Positions 6,515 through 15,266 are shown, numbered from the stretch's first letter. The stretch: 18,608 nucleotides of DNA from Bacteroidales bacterium (GCA_004552965.1 SFMU01000040.1:1-18608), one strand, 5' to 3'. Notes: a model not told the origin generated them from the sequence alone. Translations and numbers: made by a program.

Positions 6515-9469
6515 ATGAACTTCAAAAGAATCATGGCTGTGGCTGCCGGTTTGTTGCTTGCAGTATTCATGGCCTCCGCACAGAAAAGCGCTAAGGTGAC
6601 AGCCTCGCTTGCCGACTCATCAAATGACGACCCGGTCGGGTTTGCAACTGTTTCTCTCCAGAAAATCAATTCTGACAAGCCGTACAAGTACGTGCTCAGC
6701 TCTTCCGAAGGCAAGGCCGTCATTGAAGGCGTCGCTTTCGGAAAGTACTTGTTCAAGGTTGAGATCATGGGCTACAAAGCCATCAGTCAGGAAATCGAGG
6801 TGAAGGGAGACCTGGATCTCGGTACTCTGAAGATGGATCCTGACGTGGAAGTCCTCAATGCTGCGAAAGTCACTGCGACCGGCAATCCGATCATCATCAA
6901 GAAAGACACGATCGAGTACACCGCGTCGTCCTTCAAGACAACCGACACCGACATGCTCGAAGACCTTCTGAAGAAGCTTCCGGGAGTGGAAGTGGCCGAG
7001 GATGGAACGGTCACCGCGAACGGTGAGACCATTTCCAAGATCACCATCGACGGCAAGACCTTTTTCCTGGATGATCCCCAGCTTGCATCCAAGAACCTTC
7101 CGGCGAAGATGATCGAAAAGCTAAAGGTGGTCCAGAAGAAGTCGGAGCAGGCCGAGTTCACCGGCATCGATGACGGCAACGAGGAGACGGTCCTGGATCT
7201 TACCGTCCACAAGGGAATGATGAACGGTGCCATCGGCAATGTCTCTCTCGGCGGAGGACGCGACGTCCCTTCTTCAGGTCTTGATCCCGATTTCCGCTAT
7301 CAGGGCGGTGCCTTCGTAGGAAAGTTCACATCCAAGAGCAATATCAGCTTCATCCTCAATGCCAACAACACCAACAACCGTGGTTTCAACGACATTTCAG
7401 GCGGAATGATGCAGGGAATGCGCGGAGGTGGCGGCGGAATGGGCGGCGGCCAGGGAGGCTGGGGCAGCAGGAACGGAATCACCGAGTCCTGGATGGCCGG
7501 TCTCAACGGAGCCTGGACCCTCTTCGACGACAGAATGGACCTTGGAGGTAACTACCTTTACAACAGGACTTCCAAGAGTGTCAATGAGGAAAGCATCAAG
7601 GACACATACCTTGAGGACGGTTCTATCCTTACCTATAACAACAGCGGCTACAACAACACTTTCTCCGACGGTCACCGTCTGGGAATCAGGCTCGAGCATA
7701 AGTTTTCTGACAACACCTCGATTCTTTTCCAGCCTCAGTTCAACATCGGAAGCGGCAATTATTCTCAGCTATCCGATTTCGAAACCTTCAAGACCGGAGC
7801 TTCGTCATCCAGAGCTGCGCTCAATGACGGTTTCAGCAGCAATACCGGAGACAACAGGAACTGGAACGCTTCAGGTTTCCTCCTCTTCCGTCAGCGTCTC
7901 GGGATTCCGGGCAGGACCATTTCCTTCATGGGGTCATATAATTTCAGCCACAACACTCTCGACGGCTTCAACCAGTCTCTCACGAATACCTATGACTCGG
8001 TCGCCGGTGACAAGACCGAATCGGTCAACCAGAGAATAGACCAGCTTTCCAACGGCGCTTCACTCTCGGGCAGACTCGTCTATACCGAGCCATTGGGGAA
8101 CGGTTTCTATGTTTCCGCCAACTACAGCTACAGCTGGAACAGGAACAAGTCTGCGAAAGACACCTACAACAGCGGCACTTACACGGATCCGAAGATCTAC
8201 AACTTTGTCGGGGAGTCTCTCGATCTCACCTACTCCAGCAACATCCTGAACGAGTACAACAACCAGAGCGCAGGAGTCGATTTCCAGTACCAGAAAGACA
8301 AGATCCACGCTCAGGCCGGTCTCTCCCTCATCCCTACCGACACTCACAACGAGACAAACGGAAAGGTCTACGACAGCAAGGTGCTGAACTGGGCTCCTTC
8401 CATGATGGTCTGGTATGACATAACCGACAACACCAATCTCCGTGTTTTCTACCGCGGCAGATCTGCCCAGCCTTCCACAACCCAGCTCATGCCTGTCCCT
8501 GACAACTCCAACCCTCTGAACATCAGTCTTGGTAATCCTTCGCTGAAGCCTTATTTCAACCACAGCATGCGCACTGAGTTCAAGACCAGCAGCAAGAAGA
8601 CCTTCTCTTCGCTGAATGTCAATCTGAATGCATCATTGGTACAGGATCCGATTGTATCAACCCTGTGGTACGGTACTGACGGTGTCCAGTACACCATGCC
8701 GGTCAACGGTCCGGGCTCCGGAAATGTCAACTACAGGATGTTCTTCAACTCTCCGATCGCCAAGTCCGACTTCTCAGTCTCTTTGATGAGCAACGGAGGC
8801 TACAGCTATTCTTCATCATTTGTGGGCAAGAATTCCTTCGACATGTCCAAATATCTTGACTCTGAGGGAGTCTTCTCAGACTATGATGCCTTCATCGCCG
8901 ACTATCCGGACATGTCCTCATCAGACAACTTTACCGAGAACAGGACCCGTACGGTCAACCTGTCCGGCAGACTCAGACTTACCTACAGAAATGACTTCGT
9001 AGAGATCATGGCCTCTGGCCGCACCAGAATGAACAAATCCTGGTACACTCTTGAGAATGCCACCAACCTCACGACCTGGAACAACCAGATCTCAGGTTCG
9101 ATGAACTGGACAATCCCGGGAGGAATCACTTTCAAGACCGAGGCCGACTACAATTGGTACAATGGTTATTCAACTCCTCAGGAGGACGAGGTCGTGATCA
9201 ATGTCGACATCCAGAAGCTTCTCTTCAAAGACAAGTTCACACTCTCCCTCCGTGGCTACGACATTCTCGACCAGGCCAAGAACCTGACCGTCACGGATGC
9301 ATCCAACTACCATCAGGAAGTGCGCAACAACACCCTCGGCCGCTACGTTATCATCGCCCTGACCTACCGCTTCGGCTCCTTCGGAAAGGGATCCAGCAAA
9401 ATGAATATGATGGGAGGCGGTCCTGGCCCTGGTGGAAGAGGTCCTGCCGGTCCTCCGAGAATGATGTAG
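6515..9469 (+). CDS. TonB-dependent outer-membrane receptor (OMP_b-brl_3-like beta-barrel family)
   Basis: This 984-residue protein has a signal peptide (MNFKRIMAVAAGLLLAVFMASA, cleaved before Q23). A carboxypeptidase-regulatory-like beta-sandwich follows at about 28-110 (SLADSSNDDPVGFATVSL). A TonB plug domain follows at about 115-210, including DMLEDLLKKLPGVEVAEDG and ITIDGKTFFLDDP. The rest is a large outer-membrane beta-barrel. It lacks the SusC hallmarks and no SusD partner lies beside it, so it is better placed in the outer-membrane beta-barrel family than among glycan receptors. Two features stand out: a Met/Gly-rich segment at about 296-321 (GGMMQGMRGGGGG followed by more Gly) and a tail of about 20 residues after the last strand, rich in Met, Gly and Pro. 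The ligand is unknown. The gene stands alone on its strand between the ruvC terminator and a convergent operon. I could not find a promoter of the consensus type. Confidence 0.87.
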   Translation: MNFKRIMAVAAGLLLAVFMASAQKSAKVTASLADSSNDDPVGFATVSLQKINSDKPYKYVLSSSEGKAVIEGVAFGKYLFKVEIMGYKAISQEIEVKGDLDLGTLKMDPDVEVLNAAKVTATGNPIIIKKDTIEYTASSFKTTDTDMLEDLLKKLPGVEVAEDGTVTANGETISKITIDGKTFFLDDPQLASKNLPAKMIEKLKVVQKKSEQAEFTGIDDGNEETVLDLTVHKGMMNGAIGNVSLGGGRDVPSSGLDPDFRYQGGAFVGKFTSKSNISFILNANNTNNRGFNDISGGMMQGMRGGGGGMGGGQGGWGSRNGITESWMAGLNGAWTLFDDRMDLGGNYLYNRTSKSVNEESIKDTYLEDGSILTYNNSGYNNTFSDGHRLGIRLEHKFSDNTSILFQPQFNIGSGNYSQLSDFETFKTGASSSRAALNDGFSSNTGDNRNWNASGFLLFRQRLGIPGRTISFMGSYNFSHNTLDGFNQSLTNTYDSVAGDKTESVNQRIDQLSNGASLSGRLVYTEPLGNGFYVSANYSYSWNRNKSAKDTYNSGTYTDPKIYNFVGESLDLTYSSNILNEYNNQSAGVDFQYQKDKIHAQAGLSLIPTDTHNETNGKVYDSKVLNWAPSMMVWYDITDNTNLRVFYRGRSAQPSTTQLMPVPDNSNPLNISLGNPSLKPYFNHSMRTEFKTSSKKTFSSLNVNLNASLVQDPIVSTLWYGTDGVQYTMPVNGPGSGNVNYRMFFNSPIAKSDFSVSLMSNGGYSYSSSFVGKNSFDMSKYLDSEGVFSDYDAFIADYPDMSSSDNFTENRTRTVNLSGRLRLTYRNDFVEIMASGRTRMNKSWYTLENATNLTTWNNQISGSMNWTIPGGITFKTEADYNWYNGYSTPQEDEVVINVDIQKLLFKDKFTLSLRGYDILDQAKNLTVTDASNYHQEVRNNTLGRYVIIALTYRFGSFGKGSSKMNMMGGGPGPGGRGPAGPPRMM

Positions 9470-9487
9470 GAAGAATGAATATTCCCG

Positions 9488-9535
9488 GGCGGAACTATTC
9501 AGAAAGATCGGTGTCAGGCACCGCGTAGTTCCGCC
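9488..9535. terminator. Hairpin shared by the convergent receptor and rluD genes
   Basis: GGCGGAACTA (9488-9497) pairs perfectly with TAGTTCCGCC (9526-9535). Inside the loop, CGGTG (9509-9513) pairs with CACCG (9519-9523). The arm includes the rluD stop codon, and the other arm lies in rluD coding sequence. It probably stops transcription of the receptor (followed by a short ACTTTT) and perhaps of the opposing operon. U-tracts are weak on both sides. Confidence 0.5.
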
Positions 9536-10565
9536 ACTTTTCGATCATCGACTCCATGTCCTTCGGGATCGTGGAGTCGAATTGTATCCACTTGCGGGTA
9601 CGTGGATGGACGAAGCCCAGAGTCTTGGCGTGAAGGGCCTGACGCGGGCAGATCTCGAAACAGTTCCTGATGAACTGCTTGTACTTGGCATAGATGGTTC
9701 CTTTGCGGATCTCGGACCCGCCGTACCGTTCATCGTTGAACAGAGGGTGACCGATGTAGCTCATGTGTACCCTGATCTGATGGGTCCTGCCCGTCTCCAG
9801 TCTGCACTCCACGACGGTGACATAGCCGAACCGTTCGAGAACCCGGTAGTGGGTCACGGCATGCTTGCCTTTCGTGTCGTCATCCGGATAGACCCTGAAT
9901 CTGAGCCTGTCGTTAGGGTCGCGGCCGATGTTGCCGTCGATGGTCCCTTCGTCCTCCTTGATGTTGCCCCACACCACGGCGACATATTTCCTTTCGATGC
10001 TATGCTCGAAGAACTGTCTCGCCAGGTCGAGCTGAGTTTCATCATTCTTTGCGACCACCAGCAGGCCTGAAGTGTCCTTGTCGATTCTGTGGACCAGGAT
10101 TCCCATCCTCTCGTCCTCGGCTTCGGGCCCCTGGGATATTCCAAGATGGTAGGAAAGAGCATTGACAAGCGTGCCCTCGAAATGCCCGTGGCCGGGATGG
10201 ACGACCATTCCGGCCTGCTTGTTGACCAGAAGCAGGTCGTTGTCTTCATAGACGATGTCCAGAGGAATATCCTGGGGCAGGATCTCGAGTCCTCTGCGCC
10301 GGTAGGGCATCACGAAGCGGATCACGTCTCCCGGCCGGATGATGAGATTGGCCTTGGCCACCTTGTCGTTGACTCTTACATAGCCCTCCTTGATGGCGCA
10401 CTGCACTCTGTGCCTGGATGTGTCCTCCAGATGGCAGGCCATGTACTTGTCCACCCTCATGGGGGTCTGTCCTACATCGACATTGAGCCGGAAATGCTCG
10501 AACATTCCCTGCTCTTCGTCTTCTACCGTCTCCTCCGGGTCGCTGAAATACTTCTGCTCGTCCAC
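9495..10565 (-). CDS. rluD: RluA/RluD-family 23S rRNA pseudouridine synthase
   Basis: This enzyme family isomerises uridine to pseudouridine in rRNA; RluD acts on helix 69 of 23S rRNA. The 356-residue product has an S4 RNA-binding domain at about 36-90 (RVDKYMACHL, VRVNDKVAKANLIIRPGD). The catalytic domain has the signature HRIDKDTSGLLVVAKN at 159-174, with D162 as the nucleophilic Asp. ETGRTHQIRVHMSYIGHPLFND lies further on. The start at 10565 is GTG, three bases after the PASTA stop codon. An alternative is the ATG at residue 21, preceded by GCAGGGA, which would remove an acidic extension with little S4 homology. The exact target uridine is inferred from family, not shown. It is the last gene of a seven-gene minus-strand run. 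Confidence 0.9.
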   Translation of the reverse strand: MDEQKYFSDPEETVEDEEQGMFEHFRLNVDVGQTPMRVDKYMACHLEDTSRHRVQCAIKEGYVRVNDKVAKANLIIRPGDVIRFVMPYRRRGLEILPQDIPLDIVYEDNDLLLVNKQAGMVVHPGHGHFEGTLVNALSYHLGISQGPEAEDERMGILVHRIDKDTSGLLVVAKNDETQLDLARQFFEHSIERKYVAVVWGNIKEDEGTIDGNIGRDPNDRLRFRVYPDDDTKGKHAVTHYRVLERFGYVTVVECRLETGRTHQIRVHMSYIGHPLFNDERYGGSEIRKGTIYAKYKQFIRNCFEICPRQALHAKTLGFVHPRTRKWIQFDSTIPKDMESMIEKWRNYAVPDTDLSE

Positions 10566-10568
10566 TTT

Positions 10569-11369
10569 CTACTGCTCGTTAGATTCGTCCTTCTCCAGTG
10601 AGAGATAGATGCTTACTTCGGATCCCATCAGGATCGGTGCGTTCGATGCGGTCGGAGACTGCCTGTACACGACTGCGTTGAGGCTGTCGGCATAGGTCCT
10701 GACATTGCTGTCGAAACTCACTTTTCTGATGTTCAATGAGTTGTCGTGTATGGCATCGACGGCTCTGAGGTATTTCATCCCCTTGAGGTCCGGGATGTAG
10801 GTCTGGTTGTCAGTCGGATTCAAGCCTACCACCAGATCGATCACGGCTCCGGATTCGATCTGCTTTCCGGGCTTTATCTCACGGTTGTTGTAAACCTGAC
10901 GGAGGACATTGTTCGTCGCAATATCGCTGACATAGGTGAGCTTGCCGAGAGTAAGACCCCTGGAATTGAGCTCAGCCTTGGCCTGCCTCATCGAGTATCC
11001 AACCAGATTCGGCATGGTGACCTTCTTGGAATGCAGGGCATTGATGGTCAGAAGGATCCTCCTTCCTTTCTTGACCTGGGAGCCGGCCTTCGGATTCTGG
11101 CTGTAGACAGCGCCTTTGGCCATCCTCCTGACATAGATGGAGTCCGTTACCTCGACTCTCAGCTTGTGTGAGCCGGCTTCGCGGGAGGCCTCGCTCACCG
11201 ACATGCTGGTCAGGTCGGGCACGGTGATGGTCTCGCCGTGATTCGTGAACATGCCCAGAAGCAGGTTGATGACGACTACCAGGGCAACGACGAAGACGAT
11301 TGCAAGGACAATGTTCCTGAGAATCCACTTGAACACTGAACCGCTATTGGTTTCTTGGTTTTCTTTCAT
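10569..11369 (-). CDS. PASTA-domain membrane protein
   Basis: The 266-residue protein has a short cytoplasmic N-terminus, one transmembrane helix at about 17-40 (NIVLAIVFVVALVVVINLLLG) and three PASTA modules outside the membrane, roughly 46-111, 115-183 and 189-258. These begin ITVPDLTSMS, VTMPNLVGYS and TYIPDLKGMK. PASTA modules occur on penicillin-binding proteins and Ser/Thr kinases and bind peptidoglycan fragments in some cases. Here there is no kinase or transpeptidase domain, so it is a free-standing PASTA protein in the periplasm. From memory, Bacteroidales often place such a gene beside rluD. Its function is not established. Its stop lies three bases before the rluD start, which suggests translational coupling. 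Confidence 0.88.
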   Translation of the reverse strand: MKENQETNSGSVFKWILRNIVLAIVFVVALVVVINLLLGMFTNHGETITVPDLTSMSVSEASREAGSHKLRVEVTDSIYVRRMAKGAVYSQNPKAGSQVKKGRRILLTINALHSKKVTMPNLVGYSMRQAKAELNSRGLTLGKLTYVSDIATNNVLRQVYNNREIKPGKQIESGAVIDLVVGLNPTDNQTYIPDLKGMKYLRAVDAIHDNSLNIRKVSFDSNVRTYADSLNAVVYRQSPTASNAPILMGSEVSIYLSLEKDESNEQ

Positions 11370-11396
11370 GACTCGCGTGTTATCGAACTATTGTTG

Positions 11397-12044
11397 TCAG
11401 ACCTTGTTGAAGAAAAGCTGGAATGTTCCCTCTCCGAGCAGGGCTATTCCTATGATCATCACGATGATGCCTGCAATCCTGCTCAGCCAGACCAGGGCGG
11501 ACATCTTGATGACATTGCGTATCTTGCTGAATATGTAGGAGAACGTGAACCAGTAAGCCATCGATCCGGCAGCGACTCCCAGGATGATCGGCAGAACCGA
11601 GAATCCACTCCTGCCGGCATTGACGTTGAAGAATGCGAACAGGGCGAACATGACGAAAGCCGCACCTGGATTGGACAGGGCGGTAAGGACGGCTTCGGCA
11701 TAGTCCTTTATCGAGGCGCCCCTTGACGGATTTCCGTTTTTGAGCTTCCTGAAAGGGTCCTTGAATGCCATCGAGGCTCCCAGAAGGGCTACAATGGGGC
11801 CTCCGATCAGGTAGATGGTATACTCGTAAGTGTTGATGAAATCCTGCGTCCAGGCAAGCGCGAAAATGGAAAGCGTGGCGTAGGTCGTGTCGATCGTGGT
11901 GGCACCCAGCCCGGTGTAGAAGCCTGCGCGGTGTCCGTAGCTCAATGATTTCTGGAGTACAAGAATCGCCGCCGGCCCCAATGGGGCTGACGCGCAGATT
12001 CCGATGGCGAATGCTTTGAGGACATCAACGATCATGGCGGACAT
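11397..12044 (-). CDS. LysE-family inner-membrane exporter
   Basis: The 215-residue protein is mostly hydrophobic with about six transmembrane helices. The N-terminal part FAIGICASAPLGPAAILVLQKSL matches the LysE/RhtB family, where GPxxxL-type residues line the first helix. A central more polar stretch (KDPFRKLKNGNPSRGASIKD, about 95-114) would be a cytoplasmic loop. The family exports amino acids or related compounds, but the substrate here cannot be told. It starts four bases after der, and 27 bases separate its stop from the PASTA gene. The start ATG 12044 gives MSAMIV; a second in-frame ATG lies three codons downstream. Confidence 0.85.
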   Translation of the reverse strand: MSAMIVDVLKAFAIGICASAPLGPAAILVLQKSLSYGHRAGFYTGLGATTIDTTYATLSIFALAWTQDFINTYEYTIYLIGGPIVALLGASMAFKDPFRKLKNGNPSRGASIKDYAEAVLTALSNPGAAFVMFALFAFFNVNAGRSGFSVLPIILGVAAGSMAYWFTFSYIFSKIRNVIKMSALVWLSRIAGIIVMIIGIALLGEGTFQLFFNKV

Positions 12045-12048
12045 CCTG

Positions 12049-13359
12049 CTATTTGGCCCTCATGAATATCTGGACAGGACAGCCCTGAAGATCGAAATGC
12101 TCTCTAAGCTTGTTCTCAAGGAATCTCTTGTACGGCTCCTTGACATATTGCGGCAGATTGCAGAAGAACGCGAACGCCGGGAATCTGGTCGGGAGCTGGG
12201 TGATGTACTTGATCTTGACGTATTTGCCTTTCCATGCCGGAGGAGGGCAGACTTCGATCTCCGGGAGCATGGCCTCGTTGAGCCTTGCCGTGGAGAGTTT
12301 CCTGCTGTAGTTCTCGGAAACGTGGGCGGCTGCATCCAGCACATCCATGATTCTCTGTTTCCTGGTGACGGAAGTGAATATGATCGGCACATCGTCGAAA
12401 GGAGCTATCCTGCGGCGGAGGGCGTCTTCATATTCCTTCATGGTGTTGCTGTCCTTGAGGAAGAGGTCCCATTTGTTGACCACAAGCACGCAGGCCTTCC
12501 TGTTGCGGACGATGAGGTTGAATATGCTCATGTCCTGGGCTTCCATTCCGGAGTTGGCATCAATCATCAGGATGCAGACATCGGCCTTCTCGATGGCTCT
12601 GATCGAGCGCATCACGGAGTAGAATTCAAGATCCTCGCTGACTCTGCTCTTCTTGCGCATTCCGGCCGTGTCCACAAGCATGAACTCGTGGTTGAACTTG
12701 TTGTAGTAGGTCGAGATGGAGTCCCTGGTCGTGCCGGCGACCGGGGTTACGATGTTCCTTTCTTCTCCGAGCAGGGCATTTGTCAGGGAAGATTTGCCGA
12801 CGTTAGGCTTTCCGACGATGGCGATGTGAGGCAGGTCGGGCCTGTCGTCATCTTCCTTTCCGGTCTCTTCCGGGAGCACTCTGACCACTTCGTCGAGGAG
12901 ATCGCCTGTGCCGCTTCCGTTGGCGGCGGAGATGCTCCAGATCTCTCCGAGTCCGAGAGAATAGAACTGGTAGGTGTCAAAGATCTTCTCCCCGGAGTCC
13001 ACCTTGTTGACGCAGAGGACTACCGGTTTGCGGCTGCGCCTCAGCAGGTCCGCGATCTCTGCATCATAGTCCGTGATGCCTGTGGCCGCTTCCACCATGA
13101 AGAGCACCACATCGGCCTCCTCGATGGCAATGACCACCTGCCTGCGTATTGCCTGCTCGAACACATCGTCCGAGTTGGTTGTCCATCCTCCGGTGTCGAC
13201 CACCGAAAACTCTCTTCCGCACCATTCGCATTTTCCGTAGTGGCGGTCTCGGGTCACACCTGCTGTCTCATCGACGATTGCCTGACGCATGCCGACGAGG
13301 CGGTTGAATAGTGTCGACTTGCCGACATTCGGCCGTCCGACGATTGCGACTAAACTCAT
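12049..13359 (-). CDS. der: Ribosome biogenesis GTPase Der (EngA)
   Basis: Der is a double GTPase needed to assemble the 50S subunit. The 436-residue protein has the first G domain with GRPNVGKS (8-15), the DTGGW switch (55-59) and NKVD (118-121). A second G domain follows with GKPNVGKS (183-190), DTAGM (230-234) and NKWD (about 291-294). A C-terminal KH-like domain with PPAWKGKYVKIKYITQ follows. All nucleotide-binding motifs are intact. The start is ATG 13359 in MSLVAIVGRPN. It lies between a small membrane protein and the LysE exporter in a minus-strand run. In Bacteroidota, Der and EngB often lie close, and here both are in the same operon. Confidence 0.97.
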   Translation of the reverse strand: MSLVAIVGRPNVGKSTLFNRLVGMRQAIVDETAGVTRDRHYGKCEWCGREFSVVDTGGWTTNSDDVFEQAIRRQVVIAIEEADVVLFMVEAATGITDYDAEIADLLRRSRKPVVLCVNKVDSGEKIFDTYQFYSLGLGEIWSISAANGSGTGDLLDEVVRVLPEETGKEDDDRPDLPHIAIVGKPNVGKSSLTNALLGEERNIVTPVAGTTRDSISTYYNKFNHEFMLVDTAGMRKKSRVSEDLEFYSVMRSIRAIEKADVCILMIDANSGMEAQDMSIFNLIVRNRKACVLVVNKWDLFLKDSNTMKEYEDALRRRIAPFDDVPIIFTSVTRKQRIMDVLDAAAHVSENYSRKLSTARLNEAMLPEIEVCPPPAWKGKYVKIKYITQLPTRFPAFAFFCNLPQYVKEPYKRFLENKLREHFDLQGCPVQIFMRAK

Positions 13360-13368
13360 AACTTCTGT

Positions 13369-13656
13369 CTATTTATTGTTCCTGCCGACCTTTCCCAGGC
13401 CGGAATCCCGGAAACTGCATGAAGCGCAGGCGCTTCCTCCCTCTCCACCGTTGCAGGCCGCCTTCCTGTCGTGTCCGGCGCACCCGAGCCTTTCCCTCTC
13501 GATCTCATTCATGCACTTGATGCCGAGCTTGCGCATTTCCTTGTTCCTGCTGATTTCGGTTTCGGGAAATTCGCCGTTTTTCCGGAATATGATGTTGAAA
13601 CACATCCCGAAAATGCCCAGGCCGATGATGAGTATGGAGATGAGAAGGGTTTTCAT
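13369..13656 (-). CDS. Small Cys-rich single-pass membrane protein of unknown function
   Basis: The 95-residue product has one N-terminal hydrophobic helix (MKTLLISILIIGLGIFGMCFNIIF). A conserved-looking segment GEFPETEISRNKEMRKLGIKC (28-48) follows, with C48. The C-terminal half holds C59, C68, C77 and C80, the last two as CxxC, in a Gly/Ala-rich context. From memory, Bacteroidota encode a family of small membrane or secreted proteins with a similar FP-x-T-x-I ... GI-x-C pattern, usually without so many Cys. The Cys spacing would suit a metal or Fe-S site, but this is only inference. It is packed between prs (four bases) and der (nine bases), so it is translated with them. Function unknown. 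Confidence 0.7.
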   Translation of the reverse strand: MKTLLISILIIGLGIFGMCFNIIFRKNGEFPETEISRNKEMRKLGIKCMNEIERERLGCAGHDRKAACNGGEGGSACASCSFRDSGLGKVGRNNK

Positions 13657-13659
13657 GGT

Positions 13660-14631
13660 CTAGAAAATGAACTCGGTGCTGATCGGCTCGTAATGGTAGA
13701 CCTTGCGGATGACGGCGGAAAAAATCTCAGCCATGGAAACAACCTTGATCTTGTGGGTGTCGGCTGTCGGACTGAGAGGAATCGTGTCTGTCACATATAC
13801 TTCTTCCAGGCAGGAATTGTTGATTCTGTCATATGCCGGTCCTGAAAGCACCGGATGGGTTGCGCAGGCCCTGACGCTTTTCGCACCTTTGCTCATCAGG
13901 ACTTCGGCTGCCTTGCAGAGGGTTCCTGCGGTGTCGATGAGGTCATCGACGATGATTACGTTCTTGCCTTCCACATCTCCGATTGCGGTGATCGAGGCGA
14001 CCACATTGGCCCTTTCACGGGATTTGTGGCAGATGATGACCGGGCAGGCGAGTGATTTGGCGTAGGCATTGGCTCTCTTGGCTCCGCCCATGTCCGGAGC
14101 CGCGATTGCGAGATCCTCGATATTCAGGGACTTGATGTACGGGATGAAAACCTTGCTGGCATAGACGTGATCCACAGGGATGTCGAAGAAACCCTGGATC
14201 TGGTCTGCATGCAGGTCGCAGGTCATGACCCTGTCCACACCTGCGGCAGTGAGAAGGTTTGCGACAAGCTTTGCTCCGATTGCGACTCTCGGCTTGTCCT
14301 TCCTGTCCTGCCTTGCCCATCCGAAGTACGGCATCACAGCGATGATCTTGTCTGCAGAAGCCCTCTTGGCGGCATCGATGGTGAGAAGGAGTTCCATGAG
14401 ATTGTCAGAAGGCGGGAATGTAGACTGCACGATGAATAACGTAGCCCCTCTGACGCTGTCATTGAATGAAGGAACGAACTCTCCGTCGCTGAACAGGGTG
14501 ACTTCGCTTGCCCCGAGATGGTACTGCTCTCCCTCTTCGGCAAGTTTGTTCATGCCATCGATAACCTTGACTGCAAAATCTTTGGAGGCTCTGCAGGCAA
14601 ACAATTCCATTCTGTGCTCTTTGTAGTACAT
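13660..14631 (-). CDS. prs: Ribose-phosphate pyrophosphokinase
   Basis: Prs makes PRPP from ribose 5-phosphate and ATP for nucleotide, histidine and tryptophan synthesis. From this start the protein is 323 residues. It carries DGEF (49-52), NLMELLLTIDAAKRASADKI (77-96), the ATP-loop-like ARQDRKDKPR (106-115), TCDLHADQIQGFF (137-149) and the PRPP-binding loop VIIVDDLIDTAGT (225-237). ATG 14631 gives MYYKEHRMELF; the internal ATG 14610 (MELFACRAS) gives 316 residues and better matches the usual N-terminus, so the start is open. The frame also runs up to 14703, overlapping the engB end, but this reading is less likely. It is the second gene of the minus-strand operon. Confidence 0.95.
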   Translation of the reverse strand: MYYKEHRMELFACRASKDFAVKVIDGMNKLAEEGEQYHLGASEVTLFSDGEFVPSFNDSVRGATLFIVQSTFPPSDNLMELLLTIDAAKRASADKIIAVMPYFGWARQDRKDKPRVAIGAKLVANLLTAAGVDRVMTCDLHADQIQGFFDIPVDHVYASKVFIPYIKSLNIEDLAIAAPDMGGAKRANAYAKSLACPVIICHKSRERANVVASITAIGDVEGKNVIIVDDLIDTAGTLCKAAEVLMSKGAKSVRACATHPVLSGPAYDRINNSCLEEVYVTDTIPLSPTADTHKIKVVSMAEIFSAVIRKVYHYEPISTEFIF

Positions 14632-14656
14632 GGTGTCCTGAATAAATGAATTGTTG

Positions 14657-15244
14657 TTAAATATATTGCTCAATGTAATCGAGAATCTCATCTCTGCCCT
14701 CACCTGTCTCCGAACTTGAAGAGAAGACAGGCGGAAGTTCCTCCCATTCCTCCATGAGAATCTGCCTGTTCTTCTCGATCTGAGCCTTCAGGGCATTCGG
14801 CCCAAGCTTGTCGCCTTTCGTGAATATGATGGCGAACGGCACGCCCATCTCGCCCAGAGAAGCGATGAACTCCCTGTCGATCCTGGTGATGTCGTGCCTT
14901 GAATCGAGGAGGACGAACAGAACGACCATCTCCCTGGACCGGGTGATGTAGTCGTTGATCATCTTTCTCAACTCCTCCCTGGCCGTTTTGGAAATCTTTG
15001 CGAAGCCATAGCCCGGAAGGTCCACAAGGTACCACTTCCCGTTGATTCTGAAATGGTTGATAAGTTTGGTCTTGCCAGGGGTCGAGGAAGTCTTTGCGAG
15101 CTTGCTGTTGCCGCAAAGCATGTTTATAAGCGAGGATTTGCCGACATTGGAACGGCCGATGAATGCGAATTCCGGCAGTCTGAGGGACGGTTTCTGGCTT
15201 TCCCTTGTACTGCTTCCCGCGAACACTGCTTCATTGATCGTCAT
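14657..15244 (-). CDS. engB: Ribosome biogenesis GTP-binding protein EngB (YihA/YsxC)
   Basis: EngB is a single-domain GTPase needed for late 50S assembly. The 195-residue protein has G1 as GRSNVGKS (30-37), the switch G3 DLPGYGF and the G4 TKGD motif, then a conserved C-terminal region. Length and motifs are complete. It starts the minus-strand operon of seven genes. The start codon lies 74 bases from the divergent xseA start, and a TATCTTTG -7 element lies upstream. The stop is 25 bases before the likely prs start. Confidence 0.96.
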   Translation of the reverse strand: MTINEAVFAGSSTRESQKPSLRLPEFAFIGRSNVGKSSLINMLCGNSKLAKTSSTPGKTKLINHFRINGKWYLVDLPGYGFAKISKTAREELRKMINDYITRSREMVVLFVLLDSRHDITRIDREFIASLGEMGVPFAIIFTKGDKLGPNALKAQIEKNRQILMEEWEELPPVFSSSSETGEGRDEILDYIEQYI

Positions 15245-15266
15245 ATTCGGCTATCTTTATTTATAA

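Noticed and set aside
6010..6768. Minus-strand open frame of 252 codons opposite ruvC and the receptor start
   Set aside because: It crosses the ruvC terminator and both strands of known genes; composition is typical of a shadow frame.
12004..13311. Long plus-strand open frame (435 codons) antisense to der
   Set aside because: It runs exactly opposite der, shows no domain or signal, and arises because codon choice in der leaves few stops on the other strand.
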